NCBI GenBank assembly: GCA_034336665.1
Contig: CM067589.1
Span: 3,067,290-3,131,289 of the forward strand
Direction of reading: 5' to 3'
Length of the DNA stretch: 64,000 bases
Source of the DNA: Luscinia megarhynchos
Lineage: Eukaryota; Chordata; Aves; Passeriformes; Turdidae
Both the position numbers and the translations under genes were made by a program. A model generated the notes under the pieces. The model was not told the origin of the DNA. It was given only the letters and a program-made list of their open reading frames with translations, and ran no database searches. Numbering within the stretch: position 1 is the first letter of the stretch; each line of letters opens with the position of its first letter. Positions 1 through 22,100 of the stretch are shown piece after piece.

Positions 1-203
1 TCCAGCAATTTCCAGTGAAAAGTGTAATTATCTATAACTGCATTTTTGTAATTCGAAATAATTTGTCAAAAGATGGTGTCTTATTCTTCTCCAGGCATGG
101 GGCTCCTAACCAGTGTGCTTGGGTTTGTTCCCACAACCCAAAACACATAATATTATTTTAAATCTCAGTGATATTCTGTGAAAATCATCTGCAAGCTTGG
201 CCT

Positions 204-275
204 TGGCAGTGCTGGGTGAAGGGCTGGACTCGAGGATCTTAGGGGATTTTTCAACCTAAATGATTCTGTGATTCC
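204..275 (+). mobile_element. CR1 LINE, 3' terminal fragment
   Basis: The sequence reads as the end of an avian CR1 element: a 'ctgg-actcga-gatctt' block, then 'caacctaaatgattctg', ending in the short direct repeat 'gattctgtgattc'. CR1 elements are non-LTR retrotransposons, usually 5'-truncated and ending in such an octamer-like repeat. Only the last 70 or so bases are recognisable. Assigned from memory of the CR1 consensus, not by search. Confidence 0.75.
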
Positions 276-1179
276 CTTATGCCAAAAAACTATTTAGGCT
301 TTTTTAAATTGAAGGGTTTTAAAATACCTGTTTTGAAGTGAGAAAGTCCCCACCTCTCCTGAACTATTCTGCAAGACAGGGTGTAATCTTGGCGTCCACC
401 CACACCCCAAGGTGTGTGGTCACAGGGAATATCCCTGGAATCTGTCCCTGTTGTGTCCAGTGGTCCTAATGCAGCACGTTCACCCACTGGTCAGTTCAAG
501 CTGGACTTGGCAGGGACAGGGACCTGCTGTCCTCCAGGGAAGGGCAGCCAGAGTGTGCAGTCCAGCAAACATGCCTCCTTTAGGAAAAGCAGAAATCCTG
601 CCTGCATGCTACCTGATCTGTTACTCAGCCGCTATTGCAGAGCCGAGTAGTGATGAAACATTAAAGAGCACCTTCAAAAGCTCCACCACCCAACAGAGCG
701 ATGGTGCTTGTGATAGGAGCAGTAATTAGGTGAGTCAGAGCCCTAGGAGACTGTCAGAGCACAAACCCTTTGGTTTGGAGCTGCTTCATTGTGGGTCTAA
801 ACAGCCCCTGGCCCAGCTGCGTCTCTGGGGTCTCAGCTGCTGCTCCATCACAAGACCATCATTAGCAAAGGGTCATTACAGCACATTTACAAGCCCTGAG
901 CAGACCCTGGCTTTCGTGCTCCCACCTAACAACACAATGCAAAACACCCAGTGCCGTTTGGAAAACAAACAGGTATTGGCAAACTGGTGAGTGAGTTTCA
1001 GCCTGGCGCCCATCCCACGCACCCCCACACCGGAGAACACCTGGGAGCTGGGGGCGGGGGCAGGGGGACACCTGCACCATCCCAGAGGAATGAAGAATGA
1101 GGAATGAAGGCAGAACCGGGTCACATCAACCTCACTAGGAGTGTGACCATCAAATACCGGCGGAGCTGGAGCAGGGTGT

Positions 1180-1310
1180 AAATATATATATATGTTTATA
1201 GATATGTATATATGTATATATGTGCATATATATATGTGTGTGTATATATACATATATATGTGTATATATACACATATATATTTTTATATATGTAGATTTA
1301 TTTATTTATT
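1180..1310. repeat. AT-rich microsatellite
   Basis: Imperfect (TA)n, TATG and TGTATA runs followed by (TTTA)n at about 1290-1315. It explains the odd tyrosine/isoleucine-rich open frames over this interval. Confidence 0.9.
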
Positions 1311-3376
1311 TATTTAGCTATTCATTTATTTGTATGCCAGGGCTGGTAGCGCGTTCCGCGCTCCGTGGCACTGGGATGTCCCCGGCACATCCCGCAGACA
1401 ATCTCCTCACCCGGCTGCCTCTGCCGGGAGGGATGAGCCGAGCTCCCAGCGCTGGCTTTGCCGCTCGCCTCTGCCTTCGGCGGCTCGGTGGGAGCCGAGT
1501 GCCCTCTAGAGAGCGCCTGCACCAGGGCCGGGGATCATTCATCCAAAGCATCTCCAAATATCCCGCGTGGTGAAACGTAGAATGTGTCAGGATCCCTGGG
1601 CATGGTGTGTGCAGGGCTCAGTGGCAGAGAGCAGGGCAGGGGGGCTGGACAGGGCTAAAATTGCTGCAGATTGTGGATCAATGCATTTTATATAATTTTA
1701 ATCACATATTATTGTACTTCTGTTGGATAGGCTAACAGCAACTACTTCTACTTAGCCACAGTCAGGATTGGCTCTCCATTAACTCAGTGTCTCTGAGCCT
1801 CTCAGGAAAATGTAAACTCCACTTTGAGCAGAGTCTCAGAGCTTGGCCTCAGTGTTTGCACACCTGGGGCAGGGCAGGGACCAGACAGGCTGGGCCAGGA
1901 CAGGGCTCAGGACCAGGACACTGCCAGGTCAGTGTTCCCTTTGGATGTGCCAGCTGGGAACAGCTGACACCTACGGGGAGAGCTGGGAAGTGCCAGCATT
2001 TCCCGGGCACTTTCTGCATTTCCTTGTTCTTCAGCACAAGAAGCATTTGCACGCCAGTCAGGGTTACTAATTATTCCAGCTGCTCTTGAATTTTTGTGAC
2101 TTTAAATACAGAAATACAGTGCTAATGGCAAACCTCTGCTTCAGACTCAGCCCAAACTCGACAGTTTTTAGATTGGCCAGTTTTGCCCTGTGTTCTCAGG
2201 CATGTTCAATGTCTCTGTCCTCTGGGGAAAACAAAATAAAATAAAACCAACCCAGTATAGGTATTTTAAATTTTTATTTCCTCTGGGAAAAACAATCAAA
2301 CCCAACCCAGTATAAATATTTTCACAAGTGCTTCAGGTTGCTATTTCGTTCTGTGGCACAAGAGGGGCAGTGCCGATGGAGCAGAGGTGAAAAGTCAGAT
2401 GCCAAATTCCCAGGATTTTAGTTTCAATGAGCATCTGCCTCTCGCTCACGGAGGATCTGATTCACGCTGTTCTGCTGGGAGGAGCGAGCAGCAGCTCCGG
2501 GGCTTTGTTCAAGGATTTGGGCAGCTGCAGGGAGGAATTGGAGTCTGGGAAGAGCAGGAGGAGACCTGGCCCGGCCAGGTGCAGCGCTGCCGGCAGGAGC
2601 CCTCGGCTCCTCCCCGCTGTCGGGATGAGCATCCCTGCTCCCCGGCCGCCAGGGATCACTCTCGGCCCTTCTCCGCTTCCTCACAGCCAGAATTCCGCCC
2701 TCCCTTTGCTCCTTCCCGCTCCCGCCTTACTGCAGCCAGAGCAGACGCAGGAATGCTCTTTGCACGCGTGTGGCACAGTCAGGAGCGGAACTTGGGATAA
2801 TAAACTTGCCCTTATGTTTCAAATAGTTTTTAATTTCTCAACAAAGGAGTCCAACGTACTTGACGCATGTTTGGGTGTGAGAAATCTTTGTACCGTGTCA
2901 TATAAAGTACAAAATCGGCTTCCAGGACATCAGCTCTTTCCGTCCTGAGGGTGTCTCTGCGCAGCTGTGGGTGTCTGGAGAGCAGAGGGGCTGCTGAGAA
3001 CATTTGGCATCTCGGCAGCACCCAGGAGAAGGGGCACTGTCCCTGCAGGGTCCCCCTCCCAGGCAGGGGTTTGACACAGAGGAGATGGATCTGCTCTGCC
3101 ACGCACTCAGACACGCTCCCACTGCACAGTCCAGGAGACAGGCAGGGCCAGGAGACACCTGCTGAGATGTGTGGGACAGACATCATGCTCCAAACACCAG
3201 CACATCTCCCAGTTTAACACCTGGCACATCTGGAGAGCAGCTGGAGATGTGCACCAGAGACGGCTGCTCAGGGGTATCTGTGTGTGGATACACACCTGCC
3301 TGAGCCTTGGAAACTTCTGTCACTGTTCTGTCACTGATGAGCTCCAGCTCTGCTGGCCTGTCTGACTCCTCCCATC

Positions 3377-3498
3377 CACACAGGAATGGGCAGCAGCTGC
3401 CTCAGGCTGTGACATCAGGGAGGAGCTGGACAAGACCTGCCAGGTCAGCGAGGCCACTCTGTCCTGCTGGCAAAGCAGCTTTGTTCCCAGTGCAGGAT
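3377..3498. repeat. Duplicated 3' flank of gene A, left part (paralogous to 13621-13742)
   Basis: About 120 bp match the 3' flank of gene B with few differences, including the shared stretch 'gggaggagctggacaagacc' and the end 'cccagtgcaggat'. The match resumes at 3840 ('gatcctgactggtttagg') after an inserted element, and runs on through the gene's poly(A) region. This shows that genes A and B were duplicated together with their downstream DNA. Confidence 0.88.
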
Positions 3499-3833
3499 TG
3501 TGGCTGTTACAGGCCCAGTGAAAATCTTGAGGATTTTTCCAGTCTAACTTTCTCAGGCTCAGCTAGGGTGTTTTCCCAAGCTAGAGCCCTTTCTCTAATG
3601 TAAACATAAGACAAAGAATTATTTAAAAAAATAAACACCTGTTAAATCCATGAAAAAGCCTAAAACAAAAAGTGTTCCCTTCTCCGACCAATAAATCTTT
3701 TATATTTTGTTTTACACAAACTTTTATTTAAAGCCTTAACTTTCTTCAATAAATACTCTCTCTTTCTTGCACCATGCAAGAGAGTGCCATGTTACTGTGT
3801 CCTCTGGCCACTCCCTAACCCTGTACAGTAACA
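3499..3833 (+). mobile_element. Solo LTR of an endogenous retrovirus (copy 1)
   Basis: A 335-bp block begins TGTGGCTGTTAC and ends ACAGTAACA, with 5'-TG and CA-3' termini. It is flanked by the 6-bp direct repeat caggat (3493-3498 and 3834-3839). The paralogous flank of gene B (13737-13742) has a single caggat and no insertion, so this is a dated insertion. It contains AATAAA at 3690-3695 and 3748-3753. It resembles the element at 60322-60673 read on the other strand: both have ATAAACACCTG (here 3631-3641), TTATTTAAAGCC, and CTCTTTCTTGCACCA (here 3760-3774). No internal viral genes are present, which fits LTR-LTR recombination. The family name is unknown to me. Confidence 0.85.
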
Positions 3834-3945
3834 CAGGATGATCCTGACTGGTTTAGGTGCCCCTTGTTCATGGATCAGCACCTGGTGTTGGAAAGGAACT
3901 CAATTTCAGACACAGGTTCTTGATTGCATCAGGCAGAAGCAAAGT

Positions 3946-3951
3946 TTTATT
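3946..3951 (-). terminator. Poly(A) signal of keratin gene A
   Basis: AATAAA on the minus strand (plus strand tttatt), 226 bp beyond the stop codon. The surrounding 3' UTR is closely matched at gene B (13832-13837), which supports its use. Cleavage is expected near 3925-3935. Confidence 0.8.
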
Positions 3952-4176
3952 AGAGACATTTTTCACCAGCAGGTACATAAGTGACCTGACTAACTCAGGT
4001 AACTTCTAGAGGTTACAGCATTGCAGAACAGAAGAGCAGGACAGAGGAGGTGGCTCTGACACCCCCTTTAGCTACGTGGCCAAGCATCGCTGAGTTACTT
4101 CTACTTTCTCTGCACAGAGGCTGCAGTGAACACGGATTCTCTTGGGTTTCCCTGTCACCTTCCAGTCCATTTCTCC

Positions 4177-9302
<5,126 letters not shown>

Positions 9303-9396
9303 GGCGACAGCGGCTGGAAATGCAAGCAGAAGCCCAAAGCAAGATGCACAGCTTGATACGAAATCAGACTGCAGGCTGGCCGTGGCTGCCCATCCC

Positions 9397-9404
9397 TATT
9401 TATA
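9397..9404 (-). promoter_or_regulatory. TATA box of gene A
   Basis: TATAAATA on the minus strand, 95 bp upstream of the start codon. The same motif at the same distance occurs in genes B and C. Transcription would start near 9370. Confidence 0.85.
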
Positions 9405-9579
9405 CCTTCCACAGTGGGTGTCACCACTGCTGCTTCTTCCCATAAGGCTGGCTACTGCAGCCATTGGTGCCAAGAATAATTTCTCAAAGGGAAGTTTCCT
9501 TTCAAGAAGCCTGGTAGACAAGGAAGATACTTTACATGTCTCTTGCTAATTTCAAAAATACATTAGCAATAATGTTTTA

Positions 9580-9586
9580 TGAATCA
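9580..9586. promoter_or_regulatory. AP-1-like site upstream of gene A
   Basis: TGAATCA within the block 'gttttatgaatcatcagc', about 180 bp upstream of the TATA box. The block recurs upstream of gene B with the consensus TGAGTCA and, less well, upstream of gene C. AP-1 factors are established regulators of epidermal keratin promoters; its use here is inferred. Confidence 0.55.
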
Positions 9587-9604
9587 TCAGCTTTTTGTTT
9601 ATGA

Positions 9605-12600
9605 TGCAAACTTACAGCATTAAGCCAGGAAAAACACTGTCCTAAATTACATACCAGGAAGAAATCATTAAAGGTTATTGCATCAAAGAGCTCTTTATCT
9701 CTCATTAATTTATTTTCATTTTATTTTGAGTTGAATAAGCAGTTTTCATGCAAGGTGCTGAGGTTGGAATATGTAAGATGAAAAAGGAAGAAGAAATACT
9801 AAGTTTGCTCATCGAATGATGTATGAAGAATGATGTAAGAACTCTGGAAAGATCAGAGACACAGAGATTAACCTTTAAATCTCTCCACTGGCAAAATGAC
9901 AAATCTGAAACACTCTGCTGCGAGACAAGTGAGACCAAGGAGGGATCTCTTAATGGACATGGATGAAAGGTTCTTCATACATGATTGTGGCTCTCCAGCA
10001 ATTCACAAAGGATTTGTTTTATTATGTGGAGAGTGTAAAGGAAGGTAAAAGTGTTTTAAATATTTCCTGTTGTTTAGTGAAAGATAATTTCTGCACTTCT
10101 CCTCATTATGGATTGTAATTGTTGCTGGGAAAGGGTGGTTTTGAAACAGTGGTTGGGAATGGAAACATCCTATGGCCAATTTCTCTGTCAATACATGCTG
10201 CATTTTAATCAGGGCTTCGGGATTGCTGTCCTGGGACATATAAAGACAGAATTGCTGAGACAAAGAGCTGCAAAGATAAAGAGTTGCTGAGATAAAGAGC
10301 ATAGCAGTCTCTGACCCTGTGCAGTTCTACCTGGGCTGGAAAAGCTGGATTTCATACAAACTAGGGCTTTCTATCAGTAATGTTTCCAAATCTTAACTAA
10401 GCAAGGAAAATGCGAAGTAAGAATCCTTTCACACTTTTGTAATCAAAATTCAGGCTATGTTTTGCTGAGGCTCCAGAGCACTGACCTTCTCCCTAGGGAG
10501 CCCCTTTCCAGTGGCCAATGGAGAAGGGACAGGCATTCCATGGCTTTCTGAACCCAACAGTTCCTTGTAAGAAATTCTCTAAATCTCCTTCACTAGGGAG
10601 AAGTGAGTTCAAGCTCTTGCTGAAATCCTCACTCTGTGTCAGGATTGTGGATTGGAACAGCTATTGTTATGACAGGTAAACGATCCCATTTACTTAAGGA
10701 CTGACTTATCCCAGTATTTATGGAATTACTCATCATTTTATAGCTCTTATTCTGTTGTAAAGATGTCTCCCCTTTTCTTTGCTCCTTGGATGTCCTTTAT
10801 CCATGCCAGGAAAGGCAGAAGCATTGTGGTGTGGAGAGGCTTCCCTAAGGGATTAACTCCAAGATTTGCCACTGGCCAAGCTGCAGTTAGACCCAGACCT
10901 GCCTGACACACTGGGCCTCTCTCTGGCCAAAACACACAGAAACAAAGCTCAGAATAGGTAAAAGCTCTAATAAAGTTATTGTGTATAGGAAGGAATCACC
11001 AGATTTCATTCCTAGGACTGGAGAACATAATTGGGAGTCAGGGTGTGGTGGCAGGAGCGAACCGAAACTGCTGCAAGCTGCGTCGCTGGAAGCTTCGCCT
11101 GGTCTGTGGATGATTCCTCAGAAGTTTCCCAACAGCTGTGTTCAGCAAGCATCTCTCCTGAGTGAGCACACATTCCTTCCCCAGCCCCACAGTTATCACC
11201 CAGGCACATCAGTGTAGCACAGGCAGAAACACGGGATGAGTTGTACTCCGTGGGAGGGGAGGGTGCCTGCAGCTGGGGACGCTCCTGCTCCTCCGAGACA
11301 CCTCGGTCCCCTCTCACCTCTCTGTGCCTGCAGCAGCCACCTGTGCCCACAGCTTCCCTCTGTCTTGTTATTTTTCCTGTTCATCTCCAGGATTTCCTGG
11401 ATAAATTAAGAGAAACTAAGTAATTGTTCTGAAACCTTAAAAAATTAAATTAAGCTTTCCCTCATGTTTTCATTCAGTTACTTGAACTCATAAGCTTCCT
11501 GGGTCTGTCTCATCAGCACAAAGAAGTAGGGAAATCTTATGGAAATGTAGCTTCCAACATTTGCAGCTCCATAATTTGCAGCTCTTTAATAAATGAAGTG
11601 TTTCCAGGGTGTTTTCTGCTGGGGAACTGTTAATCACAACCTGCCTCTCCTAAGCTGCCTTCCAGACTCAGCCCAACTTGTAGGTCCACAAACAACATCA
11701 CAGCGTCCCTGGAGCTGAGGCTGTACCCCTCAGGGGCTTTCCAGAGGCACATTCATAATTTCTGGACCATTAGAGTCGTTCTGACCATGTCATTAGGTCT
11801 CTTTCAGCTCTCAGGAATTCAGGACAGCTCCTTTGTGAAAGTGCACACTTTGGACCTGCTGGACAGGGTGGGAAGGGTGGGAAGGTCTTTGATATGAGCC
11901 CAGAGAATCTGGAGGAGCAGCTAGATGTCAGTAGCAGTTCGCAAGAGGAGGAAGCAGCCCACAGTGGTGGGAATCAGGCTGGGGCTGCCAGGAGAGCAGG
12001 GAAGCTTATTTGAACCATAGGTAGCCAAGAGTTTCCAGAAGATTGGAAACTGGAAGAGTCTCAGTGCAGTATCTTTATATTTTTAGAAACAAGAGTGTGA
12101 GGACTCATAGATTGGGAAGGATTGAGGCCAAGAAGGGCAGCAGTGGTTGTCTCACTGTCTGTCTTTGCACTGAACAAGGCAGGAGGAGACAATGGGAATG
12201 GAAAGGGAAAGATTTGCTTTTCAACTTCCCAGTCAGAGCTTTGAGAACAACTGGGATATCCACTGGAATCAAACACAAGGAAATTTGCCACTATAGCCAC
12301 AATTTACATCTCTTTTGATCTCTTGTGAAGCGCTGGCCATGCATAATTCTGCATCAAGTCTGGGACTTCCTGTAGGGCTGGAACTGAACTTTAAATGAGG
12401 CTAAGTTTAGTCTTAAAAACTTCTACCTTTGGCCACCCCTCTGAGTCATTGCAGGTGTTGAAGTGCTGCATTATCTTGTCTTGCCCTAGTAATGGATACT
12501 ATTAAGCTTAGTAGTCTGTAGTAGTAGTCTGGTAGATGAAATAAATATCTCTGAGATGTCTTCTCTCTATGGCCTCTCACAACAGGAGAGGGGCACCTTT

Positions 12601-13620
12601 CACCTGCTCCCTGAGACTTTAGTGGTTGAACTTCTTCAGGCACTTGCTACCATGTTAAGTTTATTTCTGTATCATCAGAGAAACTAGTGTGTCTATGAAA
12701 GAGCTGGCAATAGAAAAGTGTGCCATGCTATACTGTATGTCCAGTCCTGAAGTGCTTTTGTCTTTGTACCTGTTCTCCTCCTGCCCAAAGGCTGTTCCAT
12801 AACCTCCAGCCTTTGATGGAAAAGCAATAACCAGGAATTTTGCTTTACTGGGTCATCTCACAGGTGAATGTGACACTGTAACAGCCACACCACTGTCAAA
12901 ACCACCACTGCTTGGCTTTCTGGACAAACAATTTAATCCTCAAAACACCCTCATAATACTTTGAACTGCCAGTTCTGCAAACCCAGAGTGACTCTGCCAG
13001 CTCAGCGTGGCCCACGGCTGCTCTGGCAGGTCAGCACCAGGACAAAACCAGCTCAGCACCAGCTACACAGCTTCTGATCAGGGCCAAGGAGGGACTGACC
13101 TGCTTTGTCTGTGGCAATTGGGTGGCTCTGGGTGTTCAAAGGCCCTACCTGGCTTTTCTCTCCAATTTAATTCTCTGTTGAGCTGCACTTTTTCAGTTCC
13201 CACCCTGCCCTCTGCAGCTCCCCAGACAAGGTGTGTTTAACACAAAGATGATCTTTCAACCACTCTTGATGTTCAGGTTGAAACTCTTGGCAACCAGAGG
13301 ATGACCAGTAAATGACTCAGTCACTATGTGAAAAGACAGGAGATAACCCTTTTGACTCAAGTCCTTTTCCCAGTGTGGGAGATTCCCATGAAATGAAAGC
13401 ATAGGTTTGAATATAAGCCATGTCAGCAGAAATTGGATCAGTTGTGGAGATCATGGTTTCATTCTCAACAGTCCCCGGTCTGGAGGATGGAGCATGAGAG
13501 CAGAGATGTTCCATCACTGACTTTCAAAAATCTTCTAAAACTGTCTTTCAGCCCAATGCTGTGTGGGAAGGACACAGGCCTCTGCCTGTCCTGCCTGTCC
13601 ATGGGGGTCAGAGCAGGTGT
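9605..13620. other. Intergenic A-B, no gene seen
   Basis: The first 200 bp still resemble the DNA upstream of gene B (18940-19130). The block near 11030 ('cagggtgtggtggcaggagc') weakly resembles one near 20450 upstream of gene B. This agrees with a long duplication that has since diverged. No exon, RNA gene or clear mobile element was recognised. Confidence 0.6.
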
Positions 13621-13880
13621 CACACAGGAATGAGCAACATCTCCCTCAGGCTGTGACAACAGGGAGGAGCTGGACAAGACCTGCCAGGTCAGCAAGGCCA
13701 CTCTGTCCTGCTGGCAAAGCAGCTTTGTTCCCAGTGCAGGATGATCCTGACTGGTTTAGGTGCCCCTTGTTCATTGGAAAGGAACTCAGTTTCAGACACA
13801 GGTTCTTGATTGCATCAGGCAGAAGCAAAATTTTATTAGAGACATTTTTCACCAGCAGGTACATAAGTGATCATAGCCCT
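13621..13880. repeat. Duplicated 3' flank of gene B with LTR empty site
   Basis: Matches 3377-3498 and then 3840-3975 downstream of gene A. The unoccupied target site caggat is at 13737-13742 and runs straight into 'gatcctgactggtttagg'. The stretch covers the poly(A) signal of gene B. Confidence 0.9.
13832..13837 (-). terminator. Poly(A) signal of keratin gene B
   Basis: AATAAA on the minus strand, 284 bp past the stop codon, in a 3' UTR shared with gene A. Confidence 0.8.
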
Positions 13881-14120
13881 GGCTGACTACAGCAAGTCGT
13901 GGTGCTGGGCCACACGCAGCAACACAGACTGAAAAGCAAATAGCAAAATAAAGCAGAATGTGGCCCAATGCTCTGCTCATCCCTCTGACACATTGCTTAG
14001 CACGGCTGAGCAACGCAGACGAGCACGCTCCGTGCTCTCTGCAGACACATGCAGTAAATATTCTCTCTCCTCATCCATAGCTCTGCTTCAGGCTTCTCTT
14101 GGATATTCTCGTTTCTCTGC

Positions 14121-18654
<4,534 letters not shown>

Positions 18655-18750
18655 GGCCAGGCCCAGCTGCAGCGCCAACCCACAGCCCAAAGCAAGATGC
18701 AGAGCGTGATACTGAGTCCGACTGCAGGCTCCGGCTGCTGCAGGTCTCCA

Positions 18751-18756
18751 TTTATA
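18751..18756 (-). promoter_or_regulatory. TATA box of gene B
   Basis: TATAAA on the minus strand in the context GGTATAAAT, 97 bp above the chosen start codon. This spacing is one reason for choosing that start. Confidence 0.85.
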
Positions 18757-18931
18757 CCTTCCAGAGGGGGTGTCACCTGTGGGGTGTTTCTTCTTCCCAC
18801 GGGGCTGGCTAGTCTGGCTGTTTATGCCAAGATTAAATAGCCCATAGGCAGTTTCCCTCTAGAAATCCCAGTTCACAAGGAAGATACTTTACATGTCAGC
18901 AGCTTATTCCAAAAAGTAAAATAGTGTTTTA

Positions 18932-18938
18932 TGAGTCA
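18932..18938. promoter_or_regulatory. AP-1 site upstream of gene B
   Basis: A perfect TGAGTCA in 'gttttatgagtcatcagc', about 180 bp above the TATA box and at the same relative place as in gene A. The flanking 250 bp are also conserved between A and B. Confidence 0.6.
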
Positions 18939-19139
18939 TCAGCTTTTTGTATGATGCAAAATTTGCAACAAGTCAAGAAAAAAAGTTGCCCTAGATTATG
19001 TACAAAGAAGAAACATTGGTATTTATAACATCAAAGTGCCTTTTATCTTTTATTAATTTGTATTTATTTTATTCTTAGTCCAATAACCATTTTTATATCA
19101 CATGCTATGATAGAGCTTGTGAAACAAAAAATGGAAAAC

Positions 19140-22100
19140 TAATAGAATTTCTCACTTCTGAAAAGTGTGAACAGTTGTGACTGTAGTAGAGAACAGACCA
19201 GGGACACTGTGATGTGGATGTTGGTCACCTGGCACAGCTCTAATACCTGCTTTACTGTGAGATTTCCAAAATCACTGAGGTAAATCCCCCATCGATTCAG
19301 TTCCCTATTTATGGCTTAAATTTCTTTAGTCATGCAAACACAAGAAGTCAAGTTGCTCACACTGTGGAGCTCAGGCCTGTTCAGTGTCCCCTGTGCATGA
19401 GTGACACATGGGTTGGTGTCAACTGCAGTGTACGAAGGACCTTGCTGGAGTTATTTTTCAGTTGCTTTAATTGCTGTCCATGCTTTCTCAGATTGTGGTG
19501 ATGACAGATAAAGACTATCTGGGAGTATCCACAGGAGATATTTCCAGATCCCTGGACTCAGATGTAACCCCACAGGTCTTTGGCATTACAAAGATTGTCC
19601 TGTGCACCGAACAAGGAGGAGAAAAGCTTTCTGCATTTCTTATGGAGTTTGTCACAGCAGTAGCAGGTATCAGCTCAGCCTGGCTGGCCGGAGCAGTACA
19701 ACCTCCCAACCAGGCAGGCAACAGCCAAGGGAGAATTCAGAGAACTGGCTCCACCAGTGCCAGTGTCCTTCTCCAGCCGACTCTGTAATGAGAGGATATT
19801 CTGCTCTCGGGGGGACGACAGCTTCTGTTCCCTACAGCATGGAATTTCCATGCAGCTCTTACTCACAAAGCAGCCTTTGACTCGAGGATGTCCATATGTA
19901 CAGGAGCAGTTGTGACAGGTCCCTGTTGTCAGTGAGGGTGACACTGAAGGAGCTCTGAGAGCAGCGTCACCTCTGGGAGGAAGAGCAGAGAAAACCAACA
20001 CTCGTGCTCTCAGCCACCTTTACTGGTGGGAAGTTGGTGACTGCTGTCACCATGGTAGGACAGTGTCCCCAAGCATATTTAGATAGGATCATCTTCACAC
20101 CAGCAGGAGTTAAAGCCTTCCACTCTCCAGTGGGATACTTTATTTCTTTACTTAGATCAAAAATGATAAAAAGCCGCCTACCCAAGGCTGGCGGCATCCA
20201 GGAATATTCATTATTCATGTAGTGCAGGGAAATAACTTGCTTAAGGACAGAGCTGAAGTCTGTCGGAGCTCACATTCCTCACTGAGACTGCAGTGCCTGA
20301 AATACAAGTCCATCCTCCCCCAAGACAGAGCCCCTGTGCTCCCCACACAGCCTAGACTAGACTCACAGTCGGGAAAATCATGAGCAAAAAGGAGGAGAGG
20401 GAGAAAATCTGGCTTTCATCCGTCATTTTGAGGAATATAATTGAAGACAGGGTGTGGCTGTTGGAGCCAACAAAAAATTAATATAATGCTTGCTTGGAGC
20501 TTGGGTTCTGCTGGGGAGGTTTTCAGGAGTTACCCAAGAGCAACCTGCAGAGACAGGGTTGGGAGTGCCTTTCTTTCCCTTGCAGAGTGTTTGTTGGGTT
20601 TAGGAGGAGACACTGCAGATTCTGGGTATTTCTCTACAGGTGGGCATGGAGCACTCACCCCTGCTTCCTTCAGCAGTTCTGTGGTGGGAAGAAGGAACAG
20701 GTCTTGCTCCACTAAACAAACAGCAGCAGCACTGTACAACCTCTCACTCATGTCCTGGTGAAATGCACCATAGACTCTCAAATCCCAATTTACCAGACAT
20801 GACCATACAATTCTTCCAAAGAACTCATATTTGGGATGCAGTTGCATTCTTTGGAGTTTTTCTGGGCTCCTGCCAATTTCACTGGGACATGGAACATGAG
20901 TTTGATACAGCAAATGCACCCAGAAGCCGGTCCCTGGCTAATCTGGTTGTATCTTAAAAACAAACTGTGGTGTTGTCTCTCTCCTCATGGCCATGTCAGG
21001 ACTCCAGGACTCAGCACCGAGACAGACACAGGCTGTGCTCCCTTCAGTACTGGCTTTTTCCCCACTAAACTGATTTCTTTACTTCCACTCTTGTTATTAC
21101 TGTATTCCTGTAGCCTTGGGACACAGCCTTGGGGCAGAACACAGGGAAAGGACTGTGCAAGTCTGAAACATAAAAGTGTCCCAAAAGGATTTACAACCTC
21201 AGTGTAGGACTGGAGGAAACAATTGGTTTCGGGTGCAGGAAGCCACAAGAGGCCCTTGGCCAGGACAATCATCAGTGCCAGTGCTGCTGAGTCTTGTGGG
21301 CTTGATGGAGGGAGAAGAAAGAGTGAAAGGGGAGGAAGAGGGGATTAGGGTGAATTCTGGTGCACAGGGATGGAGGAGGCAGGAGGATGCCACATTCCCA
21401 AGGGGTGCTGTGGGCAGGACAGTCTGGTCTGGTGGGAGCTGTGGCTGTCTGTGCCCAGCCTGGCTCCACATGCTCACCTCACTTTGCTTATCAAAGCTGA
21501 TAATGTTTTCTTGTGTCAACTACAAGAAAGGTGTGTCTGGTTCGACAGAACTTTGCTTTCATAAGCATTGCCTCAGTGATGTTTGTGCAACCACACTGGA
21601 ATATGATTTTATCTTGTCACTTGTAATTACCATTAATAATTTGCATAATGGCCATTAGGCATCACTTAATAAACTCTGCTTTGATGTGATACTGAGCCGG
21701 CTCCAGGCGCCATACTCCCATCCTTCAAATGCAGACCACGACTTTTTCCTGGCTAGTGACTCATTGGTTTATACCACCATGTTTAGCCAAATCCTGTAAG
21801 GCAACTGAAATAATTACCACAGTGGGTTTGGTAACAGCACAGGCTTAAATACGCCTCAGAGACCGAGAGAATTCTGCTTGAGCTTCTTTCTTGCTGAGTG
21901 TTCACATCTGCAGACTCTGAGCATTTGCAGTGCTGAAGGAGAAGCTCAGCAGGACATGGAGTTGGACACAACCAGGTTTCTTCCCACCGAGGTTCAGTCT
22001 CCCCTGATTCAGTTGATGAAGTGTTAGATCCTTCCAGGACCTGCCAGGTGCTGACAGTGCAGTCAGGCCTCCAGCATGTGCATCTCTGGTGGCACTGCAG

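Larger units (their letters stand above)
1..3492. other. Intergenic, left flank, no gene seen
   Basis: No keratin head exon (the helix-initiation coding block) and no other recognisable exon appears on either strand. The open frames here are short and overlap in conflicting frames. The stretch holds a CR1 3' end (204-275), an AT-rich microsatellite (about 1180-1310) and, at its right end, the duplicated 3' flank of gene A (3377-3492). Confidence 0.6.

Noticed and set aside
18655..18690. Upstream ATG of gene B giving 12 extra residues
   Set aside because: The next ATG (18654) matches the MSC start of genes A and C; the extra residues have no counterpart in them.
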